DNA of 64,000 bases from Takifugu bimaculatus (GCA_004026145.2 CP034975.1:22730111-22794110), one strand, 5' to 3'; shown: positions 38,901 to 51,100, numbered from the stretch's first letter. The notes: generated by a model from the letters alone, not told the origin. Made by a program: numbers and translations.

Positions 38901-41900
38901 CAATGGCACTGATTGAGACTCAGGTGAACAATGGACTCTGGGGTGCGTTCGCCTCCTTTTTTAAACGCCCAGATTTTTAAAAACAAGTGAGCAGAATTGC
39001 AGTTGTCTATCATGTGATTTTTGAAAGTGAGACAAACTGATGCCTTGAGACAGTTTAACTTTATTTCCGCTTGTTGAAACTGATACGGCATTAAGAAAAT
39101 GCCAGCCTGCGGGTGAGTGTCAGCAGAGTGAAGGGAGGGGAGAAGACTCCCACGGCCTGTACTGTGAAGAGAGCAGTTCTCCATCCCTGACAGAGGATTA
39201 GCCCTCTACCCCCAAAACATGGGAAAGCTGCTTAGGAGAAGTCTCCCCCATCCTCACATCCACAGTCCCCCCCGTACACCCTCACTATGCCCAAGTCGGT
39301 AACATTTCTACGGTGCAGCCAAGATGCCCAAAAACAGTTTCATTAATGCTTCTCTGAGAATTTGATGGGTTTCTGGCATTGCTGCTACCTCAGATAAACT
39401 TCTCCTTCCCAGTGCAATCTGGTTTGAGATGGATGTGATGTGTGTTTGATGTGATTTTTCTTTACGCTCTCTTTCTGTCCTGGAGGGGGAGACGCGCACA
39501 AAGTGGCAGGTTAAAAGTCAGAACGTGAACTGCACGCCCATCTCCATCACATGCTCTCTGGCGTTGCCTGATATGAAGCCGTGTTGGCATTTAGAGCAAT
39601 AGAGTTCCTCTGTGTAGTTGGAACAAACCTACACAACTAGAACTCCACCTTGGATTTACATATGTATTCATCGGAACATTTTATTTTCCTTCTCTGCCTT
39701 GACATTGATAAAGTGATATTCAACGAGACCATCGTGATGAAAGTTGCTTGTTGCCGTACCTTTACGTGCAGATCTATGTAGATATATACACTAACATTTC
39801 CAGTAAGGACTTTCATTATTTGCCTCCCACAGATTTGATTATGATAAGCGTTTATTAGCATATGGCATTAAAGCAGACCTATTTCAGGTTTCTATTGAAT
39901 TGTCAGGAATGACTTCTGAAAGAAATGGATTTTAATGCAAACAGTGGGCTTAGAACCGCTGAAGCACATAATTCTCCTATGGAAAAAAAAAAAAGCTGTG
40001 CTTGAAAGCATTTTTTCCGACCTGACATTGAATCCTCAATTAAAGTGTGTCACAAAACTAGTTTGAATTGGAACTTCAGCTGGCGTAATGAAAAGATGAT
40101 ATATTTGGCAACAGAAGGGAAAAGCTCATTGGAAGTAAAGGGGTGGAACGTTTTCTAAGGCAAATGCAGCCGGGATGAACCCCTGCCTGAAAGACTTATT
40201 TAATTATTTATTTATTTATTTATTTGGCTGCATGAAAATTGAGCGGTTATTCTTGTCTTCTGACCTACATGAAGGTTTGTTGAATTGATCTTATGCTACA
40301 AGCTGTACAAATGTGTAGAGGGAGGATGTGCTGGCTGCTTCTCTGCTAGTGTCACAGACAGGCTGTGTGGACAGTCATGTTCAGTTCAGATGATCCAGGA
40401 CACTTCCAGAACCATTCAGTCTTTTACATTAGCTTCATTCTTATCTGAGACAATGCATTTATGACTGAGCTTGCCTGAGAACTGAACTGAATCTAAGAGA
40501 AAATTTCATTTGTTATTATGACCAAAATTATCACAGCATTGTTGAAATGTGCTCAAAATTGTTTAAAAAGTACTCATCCACTATGAAATTATTTTAAACA
40601 CATTTTGTTTCTGAAAAATGGCAAATAAAATATCATGCACAATGTATGCTGTAGGTAAAAACCATTCAAATTTGGTTGACTCTCATCAACTGGACTCACC
40701 TAAGCATCCTGTAGAAATCCAAAATATGCCCAGATTTTAGACTTTGTCCTTTAATGCTTGATAATCTTTTCCCCAAACTGACTGAGATGAACCAGTTAAA
40801 ATTCACTGACTTCTAGAGGGCTTTCAAGACTGGCCAGAAGTTCAAAGTTAAATCAAGACAAATCAAATAACTTAAGACAGAAATAATGGGCACAACACCT
40901 TAACTTACTGTAATTAAATTACTTTAATGTAATGAAATTACTTTTTTGTTTCTTTGTGTTCAAAATATTTGAGATGTCAAATAGATTCTTGTATAAAATG
41001 CGAAATATCCCATATAGCCAATAGATCGGCCTGATGCTGCTGCTTCTCCGGGAAATGAGCCGTATCACCACAAGTGTCGCCATTATGCCGTTAATCGTTA
41101 CATCCCTGTCTGAATCCAAGCAACTCTCGTAAGAGGCGCTGCGGTGTCGTGATGGAGTTGTAGGGCATTTATTCCTGACCTGTCAGCGCGCTGCTGTTTT
41201 CCAGGCTCACAGATTAGCCTGTTGGAAGACCGCTTGTGTGGACTTAACGGGTTTGTTCCTCTGCTCTATAATAAAGGGCTTATTGGCGGTCTTAAAGAAG
41301 GCTCTGCGGCTGAACCTTGAGACCGGAGTGTGGCTCACCATAAATACATATCTCGGACGTCCTAGCTGTCTGATCTGATGGCTTTCGTTTCACGAGTGCA
41401 GCCAAGTGATGTGATAACCCTCCTGAGGAAGAGTAAAGCCTGTTACATTCACCAGACATTTTGAGATAATAATTTCCAATGCAGCTGGCATTTGAAATGC
41501 TTGGTGTGGCAACAGTTAATAGACGGGTCCTTTTTTCGCAGTGATTATATATTCACACAACCTCACACAGCTCTGGACTTCTAAGTAAAAAAGATCAACT
41601 TATTGATGCATAGTTGGCCAGAGCAGTGAATAGAGCTCCTGAGTGGAGCGAGCCCTTTGTGAGCATCTTCCCGTCAAACATTGCCTAGCAGTGCTCTGTA
41701 AAGCTTGTCTTAACCCTTTCATACGTGTTCCCCTTGTCATTATCTTAACTGGCCACGGCCTTCTCTTTCTATATCCATCTATCCACAGGACCCAGTTCTC
41801 TTCACGGGCACCGTGAGGAAGAATCTGGACCCTTTCAGGCAGCACACAGATGAGGACCTGTGGAATGCACTCCAAGAGGTACTCCAGCGTGGCTCTGAAT

Positions 41901-44900
41901 GATTCCCCCTCACTAGCCCAGGGGGGGATCCCTCTGTCCCCCTGTACAATGCTGCCATTCAGCCTCCCTGCTCGCCACAAGTCATGGGGGGAAATCCCAT
42001 TAGGGCCATGGGGCCCAGCTCAATGTGCGGCTTGTAACTGGGAGCCATTGAAAGTGCTGGGGGAGATGTGTTTGGGCAGTCAGGCCGACCAGGATGAAGG
42101 CTCCCCCCACAGTGAAGGGCTTCAGCTCCTGGTCCTGCCTCTGAATGGGTTTGGTGGCCTGGATTAAAGCTTGAGGCTGGTCACAAGAGAGCACTGGCCA
42201 AGGTCATCTTCGGACCTGGCTCTGCATTGTGCCAGGCAGTTAATGGGTGTGTTTGGATAGCTCTTAAAAGACGTCCCCACAGGAAGCCTTTATGCAGGAG
42301 TAATGAAGGGTAGGGGCTCTTCTCTCCCTCTCTGCAGGTGCAGCTGAAGGCCGTGGTGGAGGACCTGCCCAATAAGTTGGAGACAGTGCTCGCTGAGTCA
42401 GGCTCAAACTTCAGTGTGGGTCAGAGGCAACTGGTGTGCCTGGCCAGGGCTATCCTCCGGAAGAACCGCATCCTCATCATCGACGAGGCCACAGCAAATG
42501 TGGACCCAAGGTCAGCGGTCACCTCCGTCTACCAGCAAACCCTCTTTCCTCGGTTTCATTCCCACTATTCAATTCCCAACTTTTCCCATTATCCCTGTAA
42601 CTGTGATCCCAACAGTTGAGATACTATACAGGTAGGTCAGGTAGTAACACCGCAAACCTGCCTTACAGAGAATTTGAGAGAATTAAACAGTGGGAAATGC
42701 ACATCAGTTGAGTTTAGCGAGAAAACAACTTGCTGTGAAAGGAAGAGCCCACCTTCACAAAAACAGACAAATAAAAGTCACAGAGAGTACCGGTATATTG
42801 CTAAAATTCTGCCCATAATGAAAAGTAACAACCTGATTTTTATAATCATAGCCACTATCTATTGAATTAATAATTAAAGCTAAGATTCCCGAGTTGAACC
42901 TGAGCTCACTGTGCGCTGTAGCTCCTACAGGCATCCCTCTAAATATAGAAAGTTGCATTGTGAACCGTAACGCTGTGACTGATTCACTGTGTGTCTCAAA
43001 CAGACATTTTTCTTGTCCGTTCCTGCTCCTCGTGAACCTATTCAGAAGCCCACAAATAACTGTATTTGTCTACATTAAAGCATTATATATAATTGCCACA
43101 AACATCAGCCGTTCTTTGCCAATTGCAAAAAGTCATGCAGAACAAAAACACAAACAAGTAAGTCTGCATGCTAACTGTGTGTTAGCTACTGAAGGAAGCA
43201 CTGCAGAAAACCAGAATCCCTACCTTTGTTCTTTTATTCAGTAAAATATAGACCAAAAGCACAATTCAACAAGGTGAGCATCATATTAAATATGCTCAAG
43301 TGCTTCAGAGGTAAGGAGCCCTGCTGTCATTTCACTCTTGAATCCACCTGGCTGCTGATCAGCCATTGTCCTGTGTTAAGTAAACCCCCTACCCAAGGGC
43401 GTACGGGAAGAGAATGTGTGTGTTGAGGTGTTGTGTTTCCTGCTCTTTCAGGACAGACAGCCTTATCCAGCAAACTATCCGGGACAAGTTTAGAGAGTGC
43501 ACAGTCCTGACCATCGCTCACAGACTTAACACCATCATCGACTGTGATAGAATCCTGGTGAGTAGATGATCCCGGCAGTCCTCCACTCTGGATGGATTTT
43601 AAATATTTAATGACAGAGGGATAGAATATTGTCTGTAAAACCCTCAGTTCAACCCTCGAAACCCTCGTGATCCTTCTGAGCAGAGCTGGCGCTATAATGT
43701 GATGTGAGCACGCCTGATATTCCGAACGAGCCTGAGAAACTCTTTTACACCATGTTTACACAATCAGTACAATGAAATTTTGTGACAGCCGGGCTGATTT
43801 CTCCCTCACAGCGCTCTCTCATTGAGTCTGTGCTAGTGCCACTTGATCTGTCGCCCTTCTCTGCTACTGCCTGCGGAGGTGCCAATTAGTGCCATTGGTG
43901 GCAGCGATTGTTAAGTGTCTTTGGAGTACGGGACATGACCCGGTCGCTGCCCGGTCACCGAAAAGCCAAATATACCACAGCAGGCCCTGTTTCACACCTG
44001 CACACGTGCTAAGTGCCCCCTGATTGATCTGCACTTCAGGGCAGAGGAATCGGGTCCCACCTGACTTGCTTTGTCAGAATCCGCAGCTGCACTGTGGGTA
44101 GAATTTAAGTAAAGCTCAGAGTGTTCTACACATAAAGCATTGATTACGACAGCAGTTTGAGAAGCCTCCTTTTGACACTAATCATTCCCTGAAAGTGGGC
44201 TTTTATGATAACACACTGCTAATTACGCCTATAAGTGGACACCGCTTGTTAAAATTTGCCTGCGATATAATTGTACTCTCTCCCAAACTGCATGTATTGG
44301 CACTATTCTTTGTGTGGTTTATATGACATGTTTATTGACAGAGAAATGATGGTTATTTTCTGGTTTGTCATGAAGTTGTGATTGTGGGATTTGACTGAGG
44401 ACCACCCCGGAGTCTCTGCAATTCCCTGTTAAATCCAAGGTTAAATCACTGATCTTCAGTCTGTCAGAGTCAGCGCACTTGACTTTCACGCCGCTCACAG
44501 GACACGCTCATTGTCCGTGGCCCCGTCCGGCAAAAACAGGCGCCTGTGCTTATTGTTGCATGACTCACGTCAAATGGATGGTTCCTGTGTACACAGAACT
44601 ACCGTTTCTCCATTCATCTTGCACTGTCTGCATGTTTCTCTCAGCAGCCAAACAGCTGAAATGTCACTTTTCTGTATGCAGAAGGTGTCACACCTAGACA
44701 CACGGCATTGTCTGTCTGTGTGTGCGTGTGTGTGTGTGTGATTGCAGGTTCTGGCTGCCGGCAGGATCCAGGAGTATGACCGACCATACGTGCTGCTCCA
44801 GAACCGGGACGGCTTCTTCCACCAGATGGTCCAGCAGACAGGCAGAGCTGAGGCCGCCTCGCTGCTGCACGCAGCCAAACAGGTGACCACACCCACCTGT

Positions 44901-46262
44901 GTCCCCGTGCTGTCACTAAATAGAGCCCAGGAGTGGCCCACTAATCCCAGATTCTCCCTTAAACTCCAGACTTCATTGCTCACCTCCAAAATGATATAGT
45001 TAAGCAAAAGATGAGCATAGCCCTGACAATGCAAATACACTTGATTACCATTTTAATTTAAAGTGCCTACTTGGAGCGTTGCATCACCATAACATTCATT
45101 TCGAAAAAGAAATTGCCCCTTTGTAGATTTACATCCTCAGATTTTTATCGAGGGAACTCTCCACACCATCTTTTTCCTCCTAATGTAATTTTGAGATCAT
45201 TCTGGAGATGATACTAGAAAAGCAGCTTTCTTTGCACTGTATCTACTTGGAAATATTGGGTTTAAACTCCATCACGATTTAGGATAAACTTTCTATGGGG
45301 ATTACAGTAATAGAGAATGTCCATATTTCTTCCCTGTAAAATTCATTTGTGATGTATTTCCCCCTCAGACACTGAGCAGATAAGAGCCGGCTATTCATTG
45401 TTCAATTCCATTTTATGTGCATCTGTCTGGGACTACAGATACCACATTGCAACTTCAAACAGGTCTTTGTGAAATAAGAAAAGTCGGCATCATTTCATTT
45501 TCTCTCTGTCCCTTGCACAAATTTATCAGCGGAACTGTATCTCCTCAGCCAGCGGAAAGAAATGAGTAAAATACTGATTTCAAAGACTCAGCACTCACTG
45601 GTATTATTTGCTATGGCCGTGCTCCGCACACTGGCGGTTTGGAGGCGACATTGTTCCTGACGTTTTCTTTTCTTTATTGTGGGGTGCTGTCCTCAGATCA
45701 GATTACAGCAGCATCCATAACTGCCTAGCACCACTTATTACAGACTGAAATGGCCCACATGTTGTGTGTCAAGTTTCTATAGTTGTCAGTCGAGGTTTAA
45801 ATACATTCAATAATCTGATATCACCCTCCGCTCCTTTTGTCCACGGTGAAAAAGAATAACCGAGTCGACGGTTTGTGTCGCGCAGAGGCAGACCTGCCTC
45901 CACCAGGTTGTCTCCTTTTCTCGGTAATTGAAGGAAACCCAAACATTTGAAGGAAGTAAATAAATATGAACTCAAATAAGGTAAATAATTTTAGTGATTA
46001 TGGATCCCTCCCCCTCCCCCCAGATTTCACAGTTGTTTACAAGGCTAAATAAGCCACTTTTGCATGCTTCAGCGGGAGACAAATCCCTTCAGCCAGCTCT
46101 GACTGGATCTGTCATAAATCACAGCCTAACTGATCCTAGATTAGATTGGACTGTGTGCTTGTGTTCTGTGACACTGCTTCCCTGATGCGCTTCCAGGTTT
46201 ACACCAACAAAAAGCCAATGACAGACGTGCGCCATGCCAAGGACGTAGCGTGTCATCTTTGA
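18587..46262 (+). CDS. abcc4: ABCC4 / MRP4 ATP-driven organic-anion exporter, 31 exons, 1312 aa
   Basis: Exons: 18587-18660, 19025-19135, 19685-19805, 19890-20114, 20198-20287, 20368-20531, 20597-20722, 20873-21122, 21202-21309, 21425-21514, 21689-21880, 21964-22058, 22136-22222, 22297-22393, 22544-22759, 22941-23072, 23196-23233, 23527-23621, 24086-24232, 29391-29470, 35477-35627, 36274-36393, 36476-36586, 36682-36782, 36963-37154, 38655-38810, 41789-41878, 42338-42510, 43452-43557, 44748-44882, 46197-46262. They join to 3939 nt without a frame break. Human ABCC4 also has 31 exons (1325 aa). Family knowledge: this plasma-membrane pump exports cAMP/cGMP, prostaglandins, bile-acid conjugates and nucleotide analogues. 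Layout is TMD1-NBD1-TMD2-NBD2 without the extra N-terminal TMD0 of long MRPs. Exon 1 starts MEALRKEG; the ATG lies downstream of a CpG-rich promoter. The last exon is short and unlike the mammalian tail. Confidence 0.96.
23874..23925 (+). repeat. (GA)n microsatellite in abcc4 intron 18
   Basis: Nearly pure GA dinucleotides with one GC interruption. Confidence 0.9.
24233..29390 (+). other. abcc4 intron 19 (5.2 kb), candidate regulatory territory
   Basis: The first of the outsized abcc4 introns. No gene is seen. There is a C run at about 26374-26387. Long stretches (about 26640-27100 and 27500-28110) are compositionally complex, free of simple repeats and contain ordered transcription-factor words. 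This is the look of conserved non-coding sequence, but conservation could not be tested here. Confidence 0.5.
27515..27600 (+). promoter_or_regulatory. Candidate enhancer core with SOX and octamer-like words
   Basis: CATTGTT (27523-27529) is followed eight bases later by ATGCAT (27538-27543), a loose SOX-POU arrangement, in a complex AT-rich block of intron 19. Inference only. Confidence 0.3.
33004..33017. promoter_or_regulatory. Perfect 14-bp palindrome of homeodomain half-sites
   Basis: AATTAGCGCTAATT reads the same on both strands and places two ATTA/TAAT half-sites around GCGC. It sits in a complex, repeat-free block (32840-33050) of intron 20. Possible homeodomain dimer site; inference. 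Confidence 0.35.
34153..34216 (+). repeat. (GGAT)n array with adjacent retroposon-like 3' sequence
   Basis: About 16 units of GGAT. The preceding words (CCGGCACTCCCCTGTGACC, 34124-34142) are common at the 3' end of fish retroposons that terminate in GGAT arrays. Confidence 0.85.
37155..38654 (+). other. abcc4 intron 25 (1.5 kb), no gene seen
   Basis: AT-rich intron separating the end of TMD2/NBD2 lead-in from the NBD2 Walker A exon. The only structured item is the inverted repeat at 38084-38111. Confidence 0.6.
38084..38111. repeat. Perfect inverted repeat, 12-bp arms and 4-bp loop
   Basis: Left arm ATTAGTCTTCAT, loop TTTG, right arm ATGAAGACTAAT. Flanking CCCC and GGGG could extend the stem across a bulge. 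Confidence 0.7.
38811..41788 (+). other. abcc4 intron 26 (3.0 kb), no gene seen
   Basis: It contains an ATTT run (40197-40225) and otherwise complex, AT-rich sequence. The 185-codon minus-strand ORF (38627-39184) overlapping exon 26 is a shadow. Confidence 0.55.
42511..44747 (+). other. abcc4 introns 28 and 29 around exon 29
   Basis: Non-coding on both sides of exon 29 (43452-43557). A (TG)n run at about 44716-44740 forms the end of intron 29 before the acceptor. No other feature is seen. Confidence 0.55.
44883..46196 (+). other. abcc4 intron 30 (1.3 kb)
   Basis: After exon 30 the frame stays open through the donor to a TAG ending at 44999, so retention would give an alternative C-terminus of about 39 residues. 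The rest has no recognised feature. Confidence 0.5.
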
Positions 46263-46583
46263 GACATCTCTCTGACAGCTCGGAGAGTCGCCGTGGGCCT
46301 CGCTGACCGGCTCTTTTACCGCATATACGTGCTTTAAAGCGTCTGAAGACTTCCTGCGGGCCGAGCTTAGCGTGACTGGAGTAGCCATGAGCAGTAAGGA
46401 GGCACGTATCTCAGGCAGGATGTGTGTTTATTGACAGCATATTAATGCACGGCTCTTTATTGATTGCACCACGCCGATTACACTGTGCAGTGTTTATATA
46501 TGCCAGCTCCAGCCTCTTGGGGAGCTTCAATCCTGCGGTGGTGCTCAGAAGAGTGCCGATATTAGTTCTGTTCATCCTGGTGC

Positions 46584-46589
46584 AATAAA
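46584..46589 (+). terminator. abcc4 polyadenylation signal, proximal
   Basis: AATAAA about 320 bp after the TGA at 46262. A second AATAAA lies at 46872-46877, so either may be used. Confidence 0.5.
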
Positions 46590-46617
46590 TTACTGGCTTT
46601 TATAGATAAAATATATA

Positions 46618-46620
<3 letters not shown>

Positions 46621-46649
<29 letters not shown>
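46621..46649 (+). repeat. (TA)n microsatellite
   Basis: About 29 bp of pure TA alternation between the two candidate abcc4 poly(A) signals. Confidence 0.9.
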
Positions 46650-46651
<2 letters not shown>

Positions 46652-46871
46652 CATGTCAGGCATTGATTGTTTGATAGGAGTTCGGAGTTGTTTTCACAAA
46701 ACCTGTAAAAAGACAAGAAAGGAGACATTCTTGTGCCTTAATCTTGCTGTTATTATTAAAAACATTGTTATCATGTCAGTAGTAATTGCACGTCTACCTC
46801 AGCTCTTGTCAGGAAAGAAGAGTAAACTGTTTAAATGATGCTGATTTTTTTCCTCCCCTCCTTATTCTTTT

Positions 46872-46877
46872 AATAAA
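46872..46877 (+). terminator. abcc4 polyadenylation signal, distal
   Basis: Second AATAAA, about 610 bp after the stop codon. Confidence 0.4.
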
Positions 46878-47272
46878 TGTATAACACTTGTTTTAGCCTC
46901 GTTTTTATTTATTTTTTTTGTAGGGGATTGCTTTGAGTTTGTACTTTTTAGCTCTGCTACACACTTGATCAAGCCTGACTTCAGCACTTGACATTGAAAG
47001 TCTGTGAATTAAAAGTTTGCTTCAACACTTCTGTCTTTATTTTGCATTTACAACAATATCTCGTTGCTGCAGCACTCGCACTTGCGTCTGAATGGGGAGG
47101 TTGCTCCGGGTCAGTGCTGACTGGGAATCAGGTGCTACAAGCTGATGAGTAGTTGAGGAAAACCACACTTATTATTTGTTGAGTCAATTAAATGTTAGAT
47201 TCAGTCTCCTGGTTGGAATGCAATGTTACAGCTTTTCTTGTGACTATTAGGTTCCAATTAAAATGTCATTCT

Positions 47273-47294
47273 CCCCCCCCCCCCCCCCCCCCCC
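47273..47294 (+). repeat. Poly(C) run
   Basis: About 22 consecutive C; a likely length-variable site and sequencing hazard. Confidence 0.9.
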
Positions 47295-47479
47295 ACCAGC
47301 TCAATTAGAACAGAGCTGTTTAATTTGCAGACAAGAACAGAGCTGATGGTTCTACGCTCTGAGATAGCCGTCAGTAAACACTTAGCTCCCTTTAAAGGGC
47401 AGTATTTAACCGGGCCCATATTTGGGCAGTGAACTGCAGTGATGTCCCTTTTGGAATTACATTCTGAAAGACCCCATCA

Positions 47480-47870
47480 GACCCTTTAAAAGCTGAGTGA
47501 TTTACACAATTCATTAAAGCCAGTGAATCCTCAGCCAGCGTCACATTAAATGGTTACTTACTCTCAAATGGCCCCGGGGGAGTTGGATTGTTGGCTTGCG
47601 AATAGATTAAAGTTTACATTGAAAAGAGAAATTGAATTCAGGGGTAATCAATAGCATAATGGGCCAGTGAGAGGAGCCTGCTGCCTGAAATGAAATTACC
47701 ATATTTTTAATCTTAATTTTCCACTCTGTTTATCTGACAGTGTGGATGTGCAATCCAAACAGATAATGAGAGAGTGGGATATTGACAGTGGGGTCCTCTG
47801 GAGTGCTTGTTTCAGTGATTAAATGCTGTGATCTGTGATTACTTTGTGCCGGGTGTCAGGCTGGCGGCCA
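47480..47870. promoter_or_regulatory. Candidate conserved non-coding element
   Basis: A complex block without simple repeats. It contains GGTAATCA, ATTAC and GATTAAA words, a pair of TTTAATC/TTAATTTT sites and a GATAATG word. Placed by appearance only. Confidence 0.3.
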
Positions 47871-48039
47871 GGGCCCGGGGAGACATGCACGCGGCAGAGG
47901 GAGTGTCACGGGTCTCTGAGGTGCTAATGTACCTGACACAGCACTGACAGCCCTGGAAACCCTATCAGGGACCGGCGCCACACGGCAGCCGCCACAATAC
48001 CCAGCCTCCCGGCCGTATCTGCATCAGAGTCAGCACATA

Positions 48040-48180
48040 TCCTCTGCTCCCGCCGCCGATAACAGCCGGCGCAAGAATGGCCGCAACAAAGTTTGCACAA
48101 TAAGTATTATTAGGGCCGGTACCTTCCTGCGCCGAACAATAATGGCCCCATTTTAAGACATACGTGAATAGCAAATCACA
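48040..48180. promoter_or_regulatory. Candidate SOX-site cluster
   Basis: Three SOX-type words occur in about 56 bp: AACAAAG at 48085, ACAAT at 48097 and ACAAT at 48136, the last two followed by AA. They are set in GC-rich sequence where such AT words would be rare by chance. Confidence 0.35.
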
Positions 48181-51100
48181 GTGCTGAGGCAGCTTTTAAT
48201 AAATGGTGTACATGTCTGGGGAAACCTGGCTGCCCCAAACAATGAAGTTTAATCGCAAAGAAAACACAAAATAAGAGTCAGCACAATGCGCAGAATGAAA
48301 TGGAGGATTCACAGCCCATCTGGACTCTAACAGACAAGCGCTGCGTCGCCGGTGATTTGAGGGGGTGATACCTGCTCTGTTCAGTCAGACATGTTTTATT
48401 GTCAGATGAGAGAATAATGTAAGCGGTCTGACAACCAAAAATGCTGCAAATTGTTTAAGGTCGCTCTTTTTTTTTGTTACGGGCCCAGTAAATAAACTAG
48501 CCTAAAGGGCATTTTGGGATGGGGAGACAATGTTTTTCACAAACTTTCCGTTGTGCCAGCATTTTCTTTTGTGATGGATACTGCTGTCTGACAAATGGAA
48601 ACAAATTGCACGGTGCAGGCGCCTGAATGGCAGCGAGTTGGGGAGTGTCAGGCTCGGCGTTGAAAGACGATGAAGCAAGAGCCTCGGCTTTTTGTGGGCA
48701 ACTCAGACCTGACTGATCCCAGCATAAAGTACTTGTTGAAGAGAGGGAGAAAGGGAATTTCGACAGGCTGCAGTGAAATTAGGAGAATCGACTATGGCGG
48801 CTTTGTTCCTAGCTGGTGACATGGGGTGGTGGGGGTGGTGGGGGTGGGACGGGAGGGGGGACTGGAACGGTTCCCCAGAGACTCTGCACTCAGACTTTTC
48901 TAAACTGACTACAAACGGGATGTCTGACAAGTTCCCAAGGACTGACACGACTCTGAGCGGAGCCGAGGAAAAACAAACAAGAAGCACAACATTTTCTTCC
49001 AAGACGCACGTGACGACGCCCGATGCAGTTTGTTAGAAGAGCGATATTTTTCTTGTTGTCATCAAAAATAGCTTCTCGGTTCAAATGCCGCACGTCTACA
49101 GTGTAACAACCTAGTTAGGCCGAGTTTTTAGCAAGTAGACACTCGAGAGTAAAGCAGTTCTGTGGTTTCAACGTCAGATAAATCCGAAACTTCGGCACAG
49201 GTGGTTCGCGTGAGGTTAGCCGCGCTCTAGGTGGTGCCTCAGCAGTTTAGTGGCCTGATCTTAGGGACTAGTTGACTAATGCTGCTGCAGACAGTTATTA
49301 TGGGCCACATGTGTTGTGGATGATTATACATCTTTAGCACTGAAGGCAGTGGTTTGTTCCAAAACTCTGGGCTGGAAGCACATCTGACTCTCCTTAAATG
49401 GATATTGAACACGTTAAAAGCGTTTTAGTGCTTAAAAATAGAATGAAATAAAATCTACTGGGTCTGAGGACTCTTACCTGCCCCTGCTACTTGCACAGAG
49501 CTCACTCATGTGGCCCCTTGAGAGGCCACCAAATGGGAAACCGCTTTGCATGTTTCAGCCTTAAATCCCAGCCATGGTCTGTCACCTTCCAAAAGTGCTG
49601 TTTGATTCTTCAACTGCGAGAGAAAGAAGAAAAGTGGAGGGCTAGACAATAGCACGGGCTTATCTCATCAGTAAATAAGGCTTATTGCTTAAGGCCATAA
49701 AAGCCTAGTGCTTATTGGTGATGTCATCCCTTTGTGGAAGATTGATGAAGCTTGAGGCAGGCGGCTGAATGTGTGGTGCAGGAGGAGGAGTCGGAGGTGG
49801 AGGTGGGAGAGGATGCACAATACTCAAGAATTTCCAACTTTCGTCCGCAGAGCTTGGTGCGATTTAAAATTTATGACATATTTTACAACAGCCGCTGTGC
49901 TAAAATTGCAGACTTTGGTGGTAAACTAACCTGCATGGACTTCAAAGTTCCATTTGGCCGGGGGGGCTTTTATACTGGGCCATGAGAGCGGTCGATGTTC
50001 TGTGCATGTAAACGTGCAGCTTTTGGGTAAAGGTGGGGACAGCCTGTGTCCCCCCATTATTGTCTGCTCGCATTTACGTGGGTCCAAGGGCCCACTGTGT
50101 CTTTTCGGGTTACTTTCTCATCATTTCTCCTAATGTAGAGACCCACAGGGTTGGTGGCAAGCGCACAATGCGCCTGTTGTATGGTTACTGTCAGCTCTCT
50201 CAAATAAGGCTTCCTGTTCATTAGACTTCTTTTCACCTCTGCACAATGCGCCGGCTTTGCAGCAATAGTGAGTTGACGCCCATCTCTTCAATGCCATGTG
50301 AATAGTTTTAAATAGTGTTTATGCAAGCCATTGTCGTCCATTGTGCGTCCCGTCCTAATGCACAGTGATTTGCCTGCTTTTGTAGCCTTGGGATACATTA
50401 TCTTTCCTATGTTGCTTCAGATGCATGCCTGGCCTTTGAGCCAGTAAACAGTCTAAAAGTTAACTCCCTGCAGACAATGCTGGAGATGCCTGATAAAGTA
50501 GGACAGAGTATACTAACAGCTCATTTCACGTCCCTCTGAAATGTCCCTCTGTTTCCTCCTCTGCTCAGCAGAAATCCGTCCTGCATGTTTATTTTGTGCT
50601 ACATTTTATAAAGTTTGGGGATGACTGGAGTCAATTCCTCTTTTTTTTTACCAACATGATAAAGATTGGTCTGTGAGGCATCCAGTAGAGAATTCCCTTT
50701 CAGACGGGCGATTTCAACCCTGTGTCTTTATTCTCCTGGCTGCCAGTGTGAAACCGGGAGAGCAACGCGGGGCGAGCGGCAGGTGGATAATCTGACACAC
50801 GTCACAGTCAAAGAGTAAAAACTTTCAAATCGGGACGATAATGTCAAAACGACACGTCCCGAAACGTATAAAAATCTGATGTGTTAAAAGATAGGGACCC
50901 GGTTATTTGGCTGCTCGCTGCACTTTAGTTTTATGTTTCTGTCGCCTCCTTCTTCTTCATGTTGGCAACTCCAATAAGGCGCCTTCAGCCGAGAACCGAC
51001 CTGGAAATCGAGAGAGCGGGCCCAGACAGCATATTATAGCCTTCATCTGTTTTTGGCATTGTTCTGGAAAGTGCATGTATCACCTCCAGAGAGTAACCGA

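Larger units (their letters stand above)
22941..46262 (+). other. abcc4: abcc4 exons 16-31: TMD2, NBD2 and C-terminus
   Basis: Exon 18 carries two N-glycosylation sequons, NVT at 747 and NSS at 753, matching the glycosylated loop of human MRP4 (N746, N754). Exons 19-24 encode TMD2 (for example [31 protein letters not shown] and [11 protein letters not shown]). NBD2 has Walker [10 protein letters not shown] at 1076-1084, signature FSVGQ at 1178-1182, Walker B ILIIDE at 1198-1203 with the catalytic Glu, and the switch His in IAHRL. Exon 31 adds [21 protein letters not shown] and stops. It begins with the expected VY but lacks the human PDZ-binding TAL end. Retention of intron 30 would instead give a longer tail ending at 44999. 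Confidence 0.88.

Noticed and set aside
38627..39184. 185-codon minus-strand ORF
   Set aside because: It overlaps abcc4 exon 26 antisense and has no family motif.
41600..41980. 126-codon minus-strand ORF
   Set aside because: It is antisense to abcc4 exon 27, whose sense translation is clearly NBD2.
49752..49985. 77-codon plus-strand ORF downstream of abcc4
   Set aside because: No family resemblance and no splice partners; more like non-coding complex sequence.
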